Positions 9,949-18,233 of a DNA stretch of 64,000 nt are shown here, piece by piece. The translations under genes were made by a program, and so were the position numbers. The notes under the pieces were generated by a model. That model did not search any database. It was given only the letters and a program-made list of their open reading frames with translations, and had not been told where the DNA came from. This DNA comes from JADCRZ01 sp037718865 (GTDB taxonomy: Bacteria > Bacteroidota > Bacteroidia > Chitinophagales > Chitinophagaceae), in the NCBI GenBank assembly GCA_037718865.1, contig JBBJMP010000026.1, positions 14,367 through 78,366 on the forward strand, read 5' to 3'. Each line of letters opens with the position of its first letter. Position 1 is the stretch's first letter.

Positions 9949-11403
9949 ATGAGAAATATTAAATATTTTATCCTAATAGTAGTCACGTTAATTTTACTGG
10001 GTTGTAAAAAAGAAGAGCTTGATCTTTATCCCCTTACAAGCCTTACTGAAGCAAATTCTTACAATACCGAAACCCAGCTTACCCAGGCGGTTAATGATAT
10101 TTACCGTCAAATGCGAATTATTTACAATGCACAGGGAATTGCAGATTTGTTTGGAGAGTTACGGTCTGACAATACTTACATAAAGATTGCAGCAGCAGGT
10201 GGAGCCACTTCAAACGATATAATCAATTTTACAATAAGAACAGATAATCCTTTAATCGCAACTGCCTGGGCAAACTGCTACAATGCTATTTTTATATGCA
10301 ACAATGCCATAGAGCAATTGGAGAAAACAACGGTTGTTTTTCAACAGCCCGACGTAAAGGAAAGGCTTAAGGCAGAAGCGGTATTTGTAAGGTCCTTAAT
10401 TTATTTTAATATGGTAAGGGCATGGGGAGATGTTCCCCAGGTTTTAAAAGTGATAACCCCTGAACAAAGCTATTCGTACATTCGCGAAAGCAAAGATGTA
10501 ATCTATAAACAAATTATTGGCGATCTAAACTATAGTAAAGGTATATTGCCAGCCAGATACACTGGAACCAATATCGGAAGGATAACTAAATACGGGGCCA
10601 CAGGAGTTTTAGCAAAAATTTATCTGACGCTGGGCGATAAGCCTAATGCTGAGAAGGAATTACGTGAAATTGTTAATTCCGGGCTGTATTCATTAGATGC
10701 AAATGCCAACGGGGTCATTAATACAGATGATTACCTGTTCAATTTCCAGGCAACTACAAAGAATAGCAAAGAATCTGTTTTAGAAGTGCAATACCTGGGA
10801 GGTGTGAATGCCTCTAACAGTAACCACCAGGAATTTTATGCACCCTGGCATTTTGCTTATCATTTGCCGGGGTCTACAGAGAACCTGTTGGGGCAGGGAT
10901 ATAACACTCCAACAGAAGATATTTTCAACGAATTTGAATCAAATGATCCCAGGAAAGCTGCCTCTGTTAATCCGGGGTTTATTAACCTGACCACTAATCA
11001 ATTTGTAGATTACCCGTGGACGCCCAAATTTTATGACCCAACCTGGAGAAATCCCGGACAAAATTTCGAAATTATCCGTTATGCGGATATCCTGCTTATG
11101 TTATCGGAAGTTACTAATGACCCCGCTAACCTCAACATGGTAAGAGCCCGTGTTAGCATGCCCGGCTTTGGGCAACCTGGGTTTCCCGCCAAATATAATA
11201 CCCTGGCTTTAGCTATTGAACATGAGCGAAGAGTTGAACTTTCGTTTGAATTTCACCGGTTTTTTGATTTAGTGCGAACTGGCCGGGCCATTGAGGTCAT
11301 GAAATCAAAAGGATATAAGATTGACCAAAACAATTTGTTCTTCCCCATCCCCCTTAATACGATAGATGTAAATCCAAAAATCACCCAGAATGCAGGATAC
11401 TAA
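9949..11403 (+). CDS. SusD/RagB-family glycan-binding outer-membrane lipoprotein
   Basis: 484 residues starting 16 bp after susC. The N-terminus FILIVVTLILLGCKKEELDLYP is a lipoprotein signal with the lipobox Cys followed by charged residues, as expected for a surface lipoprotein. SusD hallmarks are AVNDIYRQMR, a TPR-like helical body (AEAVFVRSLIYFNMVRAWGDVPQV), YGATGVLAKIYLTLGD, and near the C-terminus IIRYADILLMLSEV and EHERRVELSFEFHRFFDLVRTGRA. It caps the SusC channel and captures the glycan. No interruption is seen. The gene after it is a sulfatase remnant, so the locus has lost at least one enzyme downstream. Confidence 0.96.
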   Translation: MRNIKYFILIVVTLILLGCKKEELDLYPLTSLTEANSYNTETQLTQAVNDIYRQMRIIYNAQGIADLFGELRSDNTYIKIAAAGGATSNDIINFTIRTDNPLIATAWANCYNAIFICNNAIEQLEKTTVVFQQPDVKERLKAEAVFVRSLIYFNMVRAWGDVPQVLKVITPEQSYSYIRESKDVIYKQIIGDLNYSKGILPARYTGTNIGRITKYGATGVLAKIYLTLGDKPNAEKELREIVNSGLYSLDANANGVINTDDYLFNFQATTKNSKESVLEVQYLGGVNASNSNHQEFYAPWHFAYHLPGSTENLLGQGYNTPTEDIFNEFESNDPRKAASVNPGFINLTTNQFVDYPWTPKFYDPTWRNPGQNFEIIRYADILLMLSEVTNDPANLNMVRARVSMPGFGQPGFPAKYNTLALAIEHERRVELSFEFHRFFDLVRTGRAIEVMKSKGYKIDQNNLFFPIPLNTIDVNPKITQNAGY

Positions 11404-11520
11404 AAGGATATAAATAGTTTTTCACGACAACGGAGATTTTTTGCAAGTATCCTAAACAGTTTTCCAGGCCTTGTTTTAAGCTAACATTGTCCAATTCCAA
11501 TATAGCATCAATCATCGTTC

Positions 11521-11816
11521 ATGAACTATAAAAAATACAAGTTCGCTTCCCTATTCTCTCTGATTCTATTTCTTATAGGTTCCGAACATGAAGTGCTGGG
11601 TCAAAATTCGAAAATGGCGGCGCCAAATATTATTTTCATTATTGCAGATGATGTGAGTTGGAATAATATTGGCTGTATGGTAACCCGGCAGTACGAACAC
11701 CAAACATTGACCAACTCGCCCGGCAGGGAATCCGGTTCGATAATGCTTTCGTAACCACGAGCTCATGTAGTCCGAGCCGCAACAGCATCTTTACTGGCAG
11801 ATACCCCCATAGCATA
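11521..11816 (+). pseudogene. Sulfatase remnant, N-terminal part with a -1 frameshift
   Basis: Starts with a signal peptide (ATG at 11521; LFSLILFLIGSEHEVLGQ) and PNIIFIIADDVSWNNIGC. One base is missing near 11677. In the next frame the protein continues as YGNPAVRTPNIDQLARQG, IRFDNAFVTTSSCSPSRNSI and FTGRYPHS, including a C-S-P-S-R formylglycine motif. Similarity to sulfatases stops about 11810, where sequence of a DNA polymerase III alpha-type gene begins in the same frame. The remaining sulfatase body is missing. This is a dead gene made of at least one point deletion and one large deletion. Confidence 0.82.
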
Positions 11817-12577
11817 TTGCTCTCAAAACTTCCGGAAGACGCTCAATGCTCAGGAGATGAAACATTTCTTGATCCAAGTGAGCTTATTGATAAATTTAAG
11901 GCATATCCATTCATCGTAACCAACACTTACAAATTGATGGAGAGTTGTAATATTGAAATGGATTTTAGAATCGATAAGAATAAAAAGACATACGGAGGCG
12001 TCGAAGAGGATGACCGGATTTTACTTGAGAAAATGGCCAACGACGGGCTCGTTTCACGCTACGGCATACGAAACAAAATAGTAATAGAAAGATTGAAAAA
12101 AGAATTGCAGATTATCAATGACCTTGGATATAACTCTTATTCCTGATTAATTATGATGTTATCCGTTATGCCCAGTCCCGGGGATTATACTACGTTGGAA
12201 GGGGTAGTGGGGCACACTCCATTGTAGCCTATTGCTTACGCATTACGGATGTGGATCCCATCGAGCTTAATTTATACTTCGAACGTTTCTTAAATCCTCA
12301 CAGAACCTCTCCCCCTGACTTCGATATTGATTTTTCCTGGACTGACAGGGATGAGCTGATTGATTATTTCTTCAACGGTATGGCAAAAAACATGTGGCGC
12401 TCTGGCTTCTTACCCCACCTCCAACGGGATGCCATTATCAGGCAGCTAGGCAAAGTCTTTGGCGTGCCGGATCAGGAAATAAAAGCACTTCAGCGCACTA
12501 CCCGGCCACAGGATAAACGTCAACAAGAATATTTGCATAAACAGGGCTGGACATTGGAGCAGGCTGCAATTTCTTGA
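11817..12577 (+). pseudogene. DnaE-type DNA polymerase III alpha remnant (second-copy/DnaE2-like)
   Basis: Translated pieces fit the polymerase core of a bacterial C-family polymerase. Frame 1 has LPEDAQCSGDETFLDPSEL, KAYPFIVTNTYKLMESCNIEM and LKKELQIINDLGYNSY. After one missing base near 12141 the other frame gives FLINYDVIRYAQSRGLYYVG, RGSGAHSIVAYCLRITDVDP, IELNLYFERFLNPHRTSPPD and FDIDFSWTDRDELIDY. Another shift near 12378 precedes QRDAIIRQLGKVFGVPDQEI. Active-site Asp-containing PDFDIDF is recognisable. Both ends of a roughly 1000-residue protein are missing. The wording resembles the extra, mutagenesis-associated DnaE copy common in this phylum. No imuA or imuB is beside it. Confidence 0.78.
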
Positions 12578-12641
12578 CAGGTTTATTCAAGATCGAATAT
12601 AATGCTTATCTTTTGCGACCAGTAACTGTCGGTCAGCAACA

Positions 12642-12659
12642 ACCCGATAGCTATCGGGT
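12642..12659. repeat. 18-bp perfect palindrome ACCCGATAGCTATCGGGT
   Basis: An exact inverted repeat in the 127-bp spacer between the polymerase remnant and the Tat-exported isomerase-like gene. It is its own reverse complement over 18 bases. I recall similar CCCGATAGCTATCGGG palindromes as interspersed repeats in Bacteroidota genomes, so this is likely a dispersed REP-like element, though an operator for the downstream gene cannot be excluded. Only one copy was noticed in this window. Confidence 0.6.
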
Positions 12660-12704
12660 GTCTGCCTGCACAACTTTAAACATTCACATATCAAAACGAT
12701 TATC

Positions 12705-13574
12705 ATGAACAGAAGATCTTTTTTAGGCAATGCCGCTTCCGGGCTCGCCGCTTCCGGAATTCTTACTTCCATTCCCTCCGCCGTCTTTGCCATGTCGAAG
12801 AGAAAAGGCATTGATATGCCACTCGGCTTTCAGTCCTATGTATTTCGGGATGTGATCGGCCAGAAACCAGAGGAGACAATGAAACGGTTGGCAGGCTATG
12901 GTTACCAAAACGTGGAATGGTGCAGTCCAAAGGGATACCAGGGGGATTTCGCTCCACTCGCTAAATATTCAGGTAAAGAACTTAAAAAGATTACCAACGA
13001 TTCCGGACTGCAAACCACCAGTTGCCATTTCACCTGGAAAGAGATTACAGACGATGCAAGCCTGGCTGAACGTATCGGGTTCGCTAACGAATTAGGTTTG
13101 AAAAACATCGTATGTTCAGGGGGACTTATGAGCAAAACGGAAGATGAGGTAAAGAAACGATGCGACCAGATGAACCATGTAGGTGAGATGGTGAAAAAAG
13201 GCGGCATGATTGCAGGATATCATAATCATAACGGCGAGTTTGACGAAAAATTCGATGGTCGTCCGCAATACGATTTGATGATGGAGCGCCTCGATCCCTC
13301 GCTGGTAAAGATGCAGTTCCAGGTAGCCGCCATTACCTCAGGATATAAAGCCCAGGATTATTTTCGCAAATTCCCCGATCGTTTCATTTCGGCGCACCTC
13401 CAGGATTATAGTCCTGCAGATCATAAGAAAGAAGTAGTTATGGGTACAGGCATTGTTGACTGGAAAGATTTTTTCGACGCTGCCAAAGTTGGTGGGCTTC
13501 AATATATTTTTGTAGAGATGGAATCTGACCCAACGGTTATGCAGGGATGCGCCAACTATATAAAAAACATGTAG
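12705..13574 (+). CDS. Tat-exported sugar phosphate isomerase/epimerase-like TIM-barrel protein
   Basis: 289 residues. The N-terminus MNRRSFLGNAASGLAASGIL is a twin-arginine signal (RRSFLG), so the folded protein is exported. The rest fits the xylose isomerase-like TIM barrel family: LGFQSYVFRD, YGYQNVEWCSP (metal-ligand Glu region), TTSCHFTW, GYHNHNGEF, ISAHLQDYSPADHKKE and IFVEMESD near the C-terminus. Members isomerise or epimerise sugars, or act in inositol and hexulose metabolism. It is downstream of the susCD locus on the same strand but is separated from it by two dead genes, so a shared pathway is plausible but unproven. The gene is intact. Confidence 0.85.
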   Translation: MNRRSFLGNAASGLAASGILTSIPSAVFAMSKRKGIDMPLGFQSYVFRDVIGQKPEETMKRLAGYGYQNVEWCSPKGYQGDFAPLAKYSGKELKKITNDSGLQTTSCHFTWKEITDDASLAERIGFANELGLKNIVCSGGLMSKTEDEVKKRCDQMNHVGEMVKKGGMIAGYHNHNGEFDEKFDGRPQYDLMMERLDPSLVKMQFQVAAITSGYKAQDYFRKFPDRFISAHLQDYSPADHKKEVVMGTGIVDWKDFFDAAKVGGLQYIFVEMESDPTVMQGCANYIKNM

Positions 13575-13626
13575 TCAAAAAAAATTATCAGTCAAAAAAT
13601 TTATTACTGATAGCAGTGTTTATGCT

Positions 13627-13648
13627 GGGCTCGTACCGGCACGAGCCC
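13627..13648. other. Hairpin with 8-bp GC-rich stem after the isomerase-like gene
   Basis: GGGCTCGT and ACGAGCCC pair perfectly around a 6-base loop, 53 bp downstream of the stop of the Tat-exported protein gene. There is no T-run after it, so it is not a textbook terminator; it may stabilise the mRNA end. The rest of the 372-bp spacer 13575-13946 contains short similar words (ACAAATG three times) and the terminator at 13779, and no gene that I can see. Confidence 0.5.
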
Positions 13649-13778
13649 TAGGCAGTGGACGTTGCTGGAAATGAGCACAAATGTTCAATAAATCACAAAT
13701 GTTTATTAGAAGTACAAATGCTTAATTTACCACGTCAGCCCTGCTTTTGGCAAACCGCATGTTGAACAGCGTATAGCC

Positions 13779-13810
13779 AAAAGCCCCGAAGTCTAATCTT
13801 CAGGGCTTTT
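13779..13810. terminator. Bidirectional rho-independent terminator
   Basis: AAAAGCCC, a bulged C, GAAG, a 6-base loop, then CTTC, a mismatch, and GGGCTTTT. A T-run follows on the plus side and an A-run precedes, so it could end transcription from both the isomerase-like gene (+) and the propeller gene (-). Confidence 0.72.
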
Positions 13811-13946
13811 GTGTTTTATTTTAAACAGCTTTATTTTCCTCGGGGCTTATCGGCTATACTGCTAAATGTTATGCGTTCGTGCTATCCTCTACATGGTTTT
13901 CTGTTTCAATTTCATTATGTCGTCTTATATAGCTCTTTCAATAAAA

Positions 13947-14440
13947 CTACCAAGGTCCTTTCAGTTTAACTTGATAAAATCGTTTGCCATCAAATCGATA
14001 GAGTCCAGATCCAGCACCCCACCACATATTTCCAGATTTATCCTGATACATACTTTGAACACAACAGTTAATTCCGTCTTTTTCTGCAAATACGGTAAAA
14101 GGTTTTTCGCCTATCATTAAGTTGACAGATGGGTTGTATCTGGTCATACTACCCCTGGCTGAAACCCAAATGATACCTGATTCCTCTTCATAGATACCCC
14201 AAGTTTCATTTCCGCCTAATCCATCATTTGTTGTGAAGTTTGTAAAAGTTTTTCCATCATATCTGCAAATACCACCCTTCATTGTAAACCAAAAATTCCC
14301 TGTTTTATCTTGTATCATGCCGCCTGCATAGTTATCGCCCAAACCTTCTTTCTCAGTAATATTTATAATCGCTTTTCCATCAAAGCGATAAACTCCATTA
14401 TCTTGTGAAGCAAACCAGATATTTCCCATTTTATCTTCTA
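13947..14440 (-). pseudogene. Two-component-regulator propeller protein, C-terminal part, cut by IS630
   Basis: The last roughly 160 residues of a beta-propeller of the type found in hybrid two-component sensors. Repeats of the Reg_prop type are visible: DKMGNIWFASQDNGVYRFDG, DKTGNFWFTMKGGICRYDG, ESGIIWVSARGSMTRYN and DKSGNMWWGAGSGLYRFDG. It ends at a normal stop, so the intact protein was a free-standing secreted propeller without a kinase domain. The 5' side is interrupted at the TA dinucleotide 14439-14440 by the IS630 element. The matching N-terminus lies beyond the element at 18082-18233. Confidence 0.8.
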
Positions 14441-14499
14441 GTGTCACGTCAACTTAATATTGTCGTATATATTTCATAACTTTACCTTCCAAAAAGGTT

Positions 14500-15441
14500 A
14501 TGATGAAATATAAAGTTACTTTAACCATGGAAGAGCGTGAGCAACTCATCGATATAGTTAGCAAAGGCAATCATAGTGCACAACTTTATCGGAACGCTTA
14601 TATTTTACTGAATTGCGATGAAGGGAAGTATTCAAGAAAAATTATTAATGAAGAAATTTCTCGTGTTTTGCAAATCAGTATGAGAATGATAGACCGTGTA
14701 AAACAACGATTTGTTGAAGAAGGTTTTGAAGCTTGCTTAGCGCGTAAGCCCATGAGTAAAACAAAAGAGAAGAAGGCTGACGGAGAGGTAGAGGCTCACC
14801 TGATAGCCCTGAGTTGCAGCAAGGCGCCTATGGGTTTTACAAAGTGGTCGTTGCGATTGTTGGCTGATAAAATGGTAGAACTCAAATATGTGGAAAGCAT
14901 TTCTCATGAGACAGTAAGGCGGGTTCTAAAAAAAACGAGTTGAAGCCCTGCAAAGTAGTGGGGTGGATAATACCACCATCACAGAACAGTCAATTTGTAG
15001 CCAATATGGAGCAGGTATTGGATGTGTATAAAAGGCAATACGATAAGGCCTTACCTGTGATATGCATGGATGAATCACCCAAACAATTAATAAAGGAAAC
15101 AAGGGTTCCGATCCCAATGCAACCAGGACGAGAGGCTCGACAGGATTTTGAATATGAGCGGTGTGGCGTAGCCAATATATTTCTTGCGTCTGAGCCACTG
15201 AAGGGCAAACGATATGTAGAAGTAACAGAAAGAAGAACCAAAGCTGACTGGGCTTTATTTATAAAACAAATAGCCGATGAATGGTACGTGAGCGCCAGGA
15301 AAATAACTTTAGTGATGGATAACCTGGCTACCCATAAAGCATCTGCATTGTATGAAGTATATCCGCCCAAGGAAGCTAAAAGAATATGGGACAGGTTTGA
15401 ATTTATTTATACCCCTAAACATGGGAGTTGGTTAAATATGG
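14500..15441 (+). CDS. IS630 transposase, exon 1 (two frames joined by -1 frameshift)
   Basis: Starts at the ATG at 14500, preceded by AAAAAGG. The first frame (to the stop at 14941-14943) encodes the helix-turn-helix DNA-binding half, for example SRVLQISMRMIDRVKQRFVE. The second frame carries the DDE domain: WKSI-type strand VVGWIIPP, first catalytic Asp in VICMDESPKQ, second in TLVMDNLATHKAS, then TPKHGSWLNM. The frames overlap at a run of eight A (14928-14935); a -1 slip turns VLKKTS-stop into VLKKNELK. Exon 1 ends at 15441, inside the codon before the catalytic Glu. With exon 2 the coding length is 1134 nt, exactly 378 codons including the stop. Confidence 0.9.
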
Positions 15442-16061
15442 GTGCGACTTGTAAAGTTGATGCTGTAATTGTTTCGATTCTCAGATAAATGGGAATAGAG
15501 AAACCTGCCATTCTGTTGGTAGTAGTCTACTCCGACAGGCATAGAGAGTAATCTCTGGGTCTGAAGCTCGGTGGACAATGTACCGAATGGCCGCAAGGCC
15601 ATCAGTGAAGGCCGTGAGGCTAAAGCTGACCTGGAAGTTTCATCCGGGATAGGGCTAGGCTGACTGGCATGGTTAAGGTAACTAAACTATCGATAAACGT
15701 CGTGAAGCCAAATGAGCTAAAGAAACTGATAAGCTCAAGCCAAAAGGCAAGCGTGGGACAATCTACTCCATGTTTAGATTGCACAGACAAACAGCACGCC
15801 GGCGGAGAGATAGAACCTAACCCAGTCCTGTTGCAGCATCGGAACAAGGTAAGCCCTATTCCTCGCCTGCAAGGGCAAGTCGACCGCAAGGAAGACCCAT
15901 GAGGAAGAGGGTATAGGAACTAACAAAAAGCGAAGGGCGCTTTGTAACGAAGCGTATAGGGGATGAAAGGATCGCCCTGCGGTGAAAGCCGGCTGACTTG
16001 TTATAGTGGTCAATCATGGCGAGAAAACAAGTAGAACCTAAAACTAAGGGGAAACAAGCAA

Positions 16062-17798
16062 ATGACTGTATCACCAAATATAGCTGCGGTTCCCACAGAC
16101 GGAACAGACTGGAATTCCATTGACTGGAACCAGGCCCACCGTATGGTAGTGAGGCTACAAGTGCGTATCGCTAAGGCAACACGTGAAGGCCGCTGGCGCA
16201 AGGTAAAAGCCTTGCAATGGCTGCTGACACATTCTTATGCTGCTAAATTGCTGGCAGTAAAGAAAGTTACTACAAACCGTGGTAAACGAACACCCGGAGT
16301 GGATGGAGTACTCTTGAAAACACCAGAAGACAAAGCCGCCATGTGCAACTCCCTAAAACGTGCCGGATATCAACCCTCTCCGTTAAGGCGGATTTATATC
16401 GCCAAAACCAACGGAAAACTTCGGCCTCTCGGAATACCGACCATTCAAGATCGAAGTATGCAGGCTCTGCATACTCTTGCACTCCTACCTATGTCGGAAA
16501 GTATGGCAGATTGGAATAGCTACGGGTTTAGGCCCGAACGCTGCACTGCCGACGCTATTGAAGCTCTATTCAATAAGCTTAGCAAAAAGGACTCGCCACA
16601 ATGGGTTTTGGAAGGCGACATCCAAGGTTGTTTTGACAACATCGGCCATGAATGGATGTTGAAAAATATCTGTTCCGATACGAAAGTATTACAGAAATGG
16701 CTGCAAGCAGGTTACATGGAAAAGGCTTCGTTATTCCCCACAGAAAAGGGTACTCCGCAAGGAGGAATAGCTTCACCCACACTTGCCAACTTGGTGCTTG
16801 ATGGAATAGAAGACTTATTGGGAAGAAAGTTTCACTCGTTAAACAGATATGGACGATGTAGGCAAGTATCTCCTTGGGGGATACACTTTGTGAGATACGC
16901 GGATGACTTTGTGGTAATAGGTAAATCAAAAGATGTTCTTGAAAAAGAAGTATCTCCTATGATCGCAGAGTTCCTGAAAGAAAGAGGCCTCGAACTGTCC
17001 AAAGAAAAAACGAAGATAACTCACATCTCGCAAGGTTTTGACTTCCTTGGGCAAAACGTTCGTAAGTACAGGTTAGGAAAAAGCACAGCTAAGTTACTTA
17101 TCAAGCCAAGCAGCAAGAACATAAAAGCGTTTCTTACCAGTATAAGGGAGACCATTAAATCGATGGCAACAGCAACGCAGGAAAACCTGATACGCAAACT
17201 CAATCCCAAAATACAGGGATGGGCTAATTATCACCGATCGGTAGTATCCAAAACTACTTATAAGAAGGTGGATCACGAGATATGGAAAGCTCTGCGGAAC
17301 TGGGCCATACGGAGGCACCCGAATAAAAGAAAGCCCTGGATACAAGCCAAATACTTCCCCAAAATGAAAGAACGCAATCAATGTTTTAGTTGCCTAGTCA
17401 AAGATGAGAAAACAAAGGCTATTACAGCCATAGTGCTGAAACAAACTTCGGATACGCCTATTAGGCGCCATAAAAAAATCCGAAGCGAAGCGACTCCCTT
17501 TGACCCGGCATACGAAGCGTACTTTGAAAATCGGGTGTCAGCAAAGATGACAAACAACAAAGAAGGGCGCAGAAAAGTCGGGGCATTGTGGAGAAGGCAG
17601 AAAGGCTGCTGCTCTATTTGTGGAGAAAGAATTACAAGTGTTACCAATTGGAGCATTCATCACCTGGAAAGTCGGCTGGATGGAGGTTCTGGAAACTTAT
17701 CCAATCTCACACTCCTGCATCAGGAGTGCCAGGAACGGGGCTTCATAAATGGTTTTAAGTATCTGTTTCCGGCTGAGGCCAACAAAACCTCGGCTTAG
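16062..17798 (+). CDS. Group II intron-encoded reverse transcriptase/maturase with HNH endonuclease
   Basis: 578 residues, full length. It has an N-terminal RT-associated domain (WNSIDWNQAHRMVVRLQVRI), then RT blocks including TPGVDG, RRIYIAKTNGKLRPLGIPTI, YGFRPERCTADAIEAL, GDIQGCFDNI, GTPQGGIASPTLANL and the catalytic HFVRYADDFVVIG. The maturase/X region follows (LNPKIQGWANYHRSVVSK). The C-terminal HNH nuclease has CSICGERI, IHHLESRLDGGSGNLSNL and HQEC. The protein aids splicing and drives retrohoming of the intron RNA. Domain V of the same intron lies 10 bp after the stop, so this is not a retron or diversity-generating RT. No inactivating change is seen. Confidence 0.95.
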   Translation: MTVSPNIAAVPTDGTDWNSIDWNQAHRMVVRLQVRIAKATREGRWRKVKALQWLLTHSYAAKLLAVKKVTTNRGKRTPGVDGVLLKTPEDKAAMCNSLKRAGYQPSPLRRIYIAKTNGKLRPLGIPTIQDRSMQALHTLALLPMSESMADWNSYGFRPERCTADAIEALFNKLSKKDSPQWVLEGDIQGCFDNIGHEWMLKNICSDTKVLQKWLQAGYMEKASLFPTEKGTPQGGIASPTLANLVLDGIEDLLGRKFHSLNRYGRCRQVSPWGIHFVRYADDFVVIGKSKDVLEKEVSPMIAEFLKERGLELSKEKTKITHISQGFDFLGQNVRKYRLGKSTAKLLIKPSSKNIKAFLTSIRETIKSMATATQENLIRKLNPKIQGWANYHRSVVSKTTYKKVDHEIWKALRNWAIRRHPNKRKPWIQAKYFPKMKERNQCFSCLVKDEKTKAITAIVLKQTSDTPIRRHKKIRSEATPFDPAYEAYFENRVSAKMTNNKEGRRKVGALWRRQKGCCSICGERITSVTNWSIHHLESRLDGGSGNLSNLTLLHQECQERGFINGFKYLFPAEANKTSA

Positions 17799-17807
17799 TA
17801 TTGGCTT

Positions 17808-17841
17808 GAGCCGTGTGAAGGGAAACTCTCATGCACGGTTC
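17808..17841 (+). ncRNA. Group II intron domain V
   Basis: 34 nt forming the conserved catalytic hairpin: GAGCCGTG pairs with the 3' TGCACGGTTC side, and an inner stem closes on the GAAA tetraloop (GGGAAACTC). This is the standard length and layout of domain V. The domain VI helix with the branch-point region follows up to 17882. Confidence 0.9.
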
Positions 17842-17882
17842 TTAGGGGAGGGTGTCGCAGTAATGGGATACTCTTACCCGAC

Positions 17883-18073
17883 CTGAAATCGAACTAAATG
17901 TATTGATGGGACAATGCCTGAACAGAAGAATCGATAAAATAAAAACAATGAAACAGGAAGTAAGTGAATGGAAAGAACATAGGAATAATAAGAAGGCTGT
18001 AATCAACTGGCAGTTTACAAATAAAGAGGCCAGGGTTAAGTTGAAAAGGCTTTATCCGACAATACTAAGTTGA
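17883..18073 (+). CDS. IS630 transposase, exon 2 (contains catalytic Glu)
   Basis: After splicing, the codon split by the intron becomes GCT (Ala) and the next codon GAA is the catalytic Glu of the DDE triad (WLNMAEIELN). The exon goes on with VLMGQCLNRRIDKI, EVSEWKEHRNNKK and RLYPTILS and ends in a TGA that lies within the right terminal inverted repeat. It has no start of its own and can only be used in a spliced message. Reading frame and family match are unambiguous. Confidence 0.9.
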
Positions 18074-18081
18074 CATAACAC

Positions 18082-18233
18082 TAGTGATACTGTTAGGCCC
18101 GTAGGAAAGTGATTACATCGTTGGATTCGGACTTGCTAGTACCTGTTGGTAGGTCTGTTTGGTTTTGTCCGTTACAACAGGTGCAAAAAATAAACATAAA
18201 GAACGAAGTATATATCCATTTGTATTTCATCAT
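18082..18233 (-). pseudogene. Propeller lipoprotein/secreted protein, N-terminal stub cut off by IS630
   Basis: Begins at ATG 18233 (or 18230) on the minus strand with MKYKWIYTSFFMFIFCTCCN, a signal peptide with lipobox-like Cys residues, then GQNQTDLPTGTSKSESNDVI. The frame then ends at a TAA; in the neighbouring frame GPNSIT is readable, a typical first-repeat motif of Reg_prop propellers. This is the expected start of the gene whose C-terminus lies at 13947-14440. The frames on the two sides of the IS do not agree, so the gene carried further damage (frameshift and probably deletion) besides the insertion. Bases 18234-18431 show no gene. Confidence 0.65.

Larger units (their letters stand above)
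15442..17882 (+). mobile_element. Group II intron (retroelement) inside the IS630 transposase gene
   Basis: 2441 bp. The 5' end is GTGCGACTT, matching the GUGYG consensus. The 3' end is CTCTTACCCGAC, after a recognisable domain V and a domain VI helix. The boundaries are fixed by the host protein: joining 15441 to 17883 restores WLNMAEIELNVLMGQCLN in frame. The roughly 620 bases before the internal gene form the structured 5' domains (many short complementary GC-rich words) with no protein coding seen. The intron encodes an intact reverse transcriptase/maturase/endonuclease. It is inserted in the sense orientation of the transposase, as needed for splicing from that transcript. Confidence 0.93.
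14441..18081 (+). mobile_element. IS630-family insertion sequence carrying a group II intron
   Basis: 3641 bp bounded by 25-bp terminal inverted repeats (14441-14465 and 18057-18081) that agree at 22 of 25 positions, and by TA on both outer sides, the target duplication expected for IS630/Tc1/mariner elements. It carries a transposase read in two frames and, inside the transposase, a 2441-bp group II intron. Removing the intron leaves a 1200-bp element, a normal size for the family. Both ends, both exons and the intron appear intact, so the element may still be active if the intron splices. It disrupts the propeller gene on the opposite strand. Confidence 0.93.

Noticed and set aside
13866..14120. 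Plus-strand reading frame of 84 codons
   Set aside because: It is antisense to the clear propeller repeats on the minus strand.
16062..17798. Retron or diversity-generating retroelement reverse transcriptase
   Set aside because: The RT has maturase and HNH domains, a group II domain V lies just downstream, and exact exon joining shows an intron.
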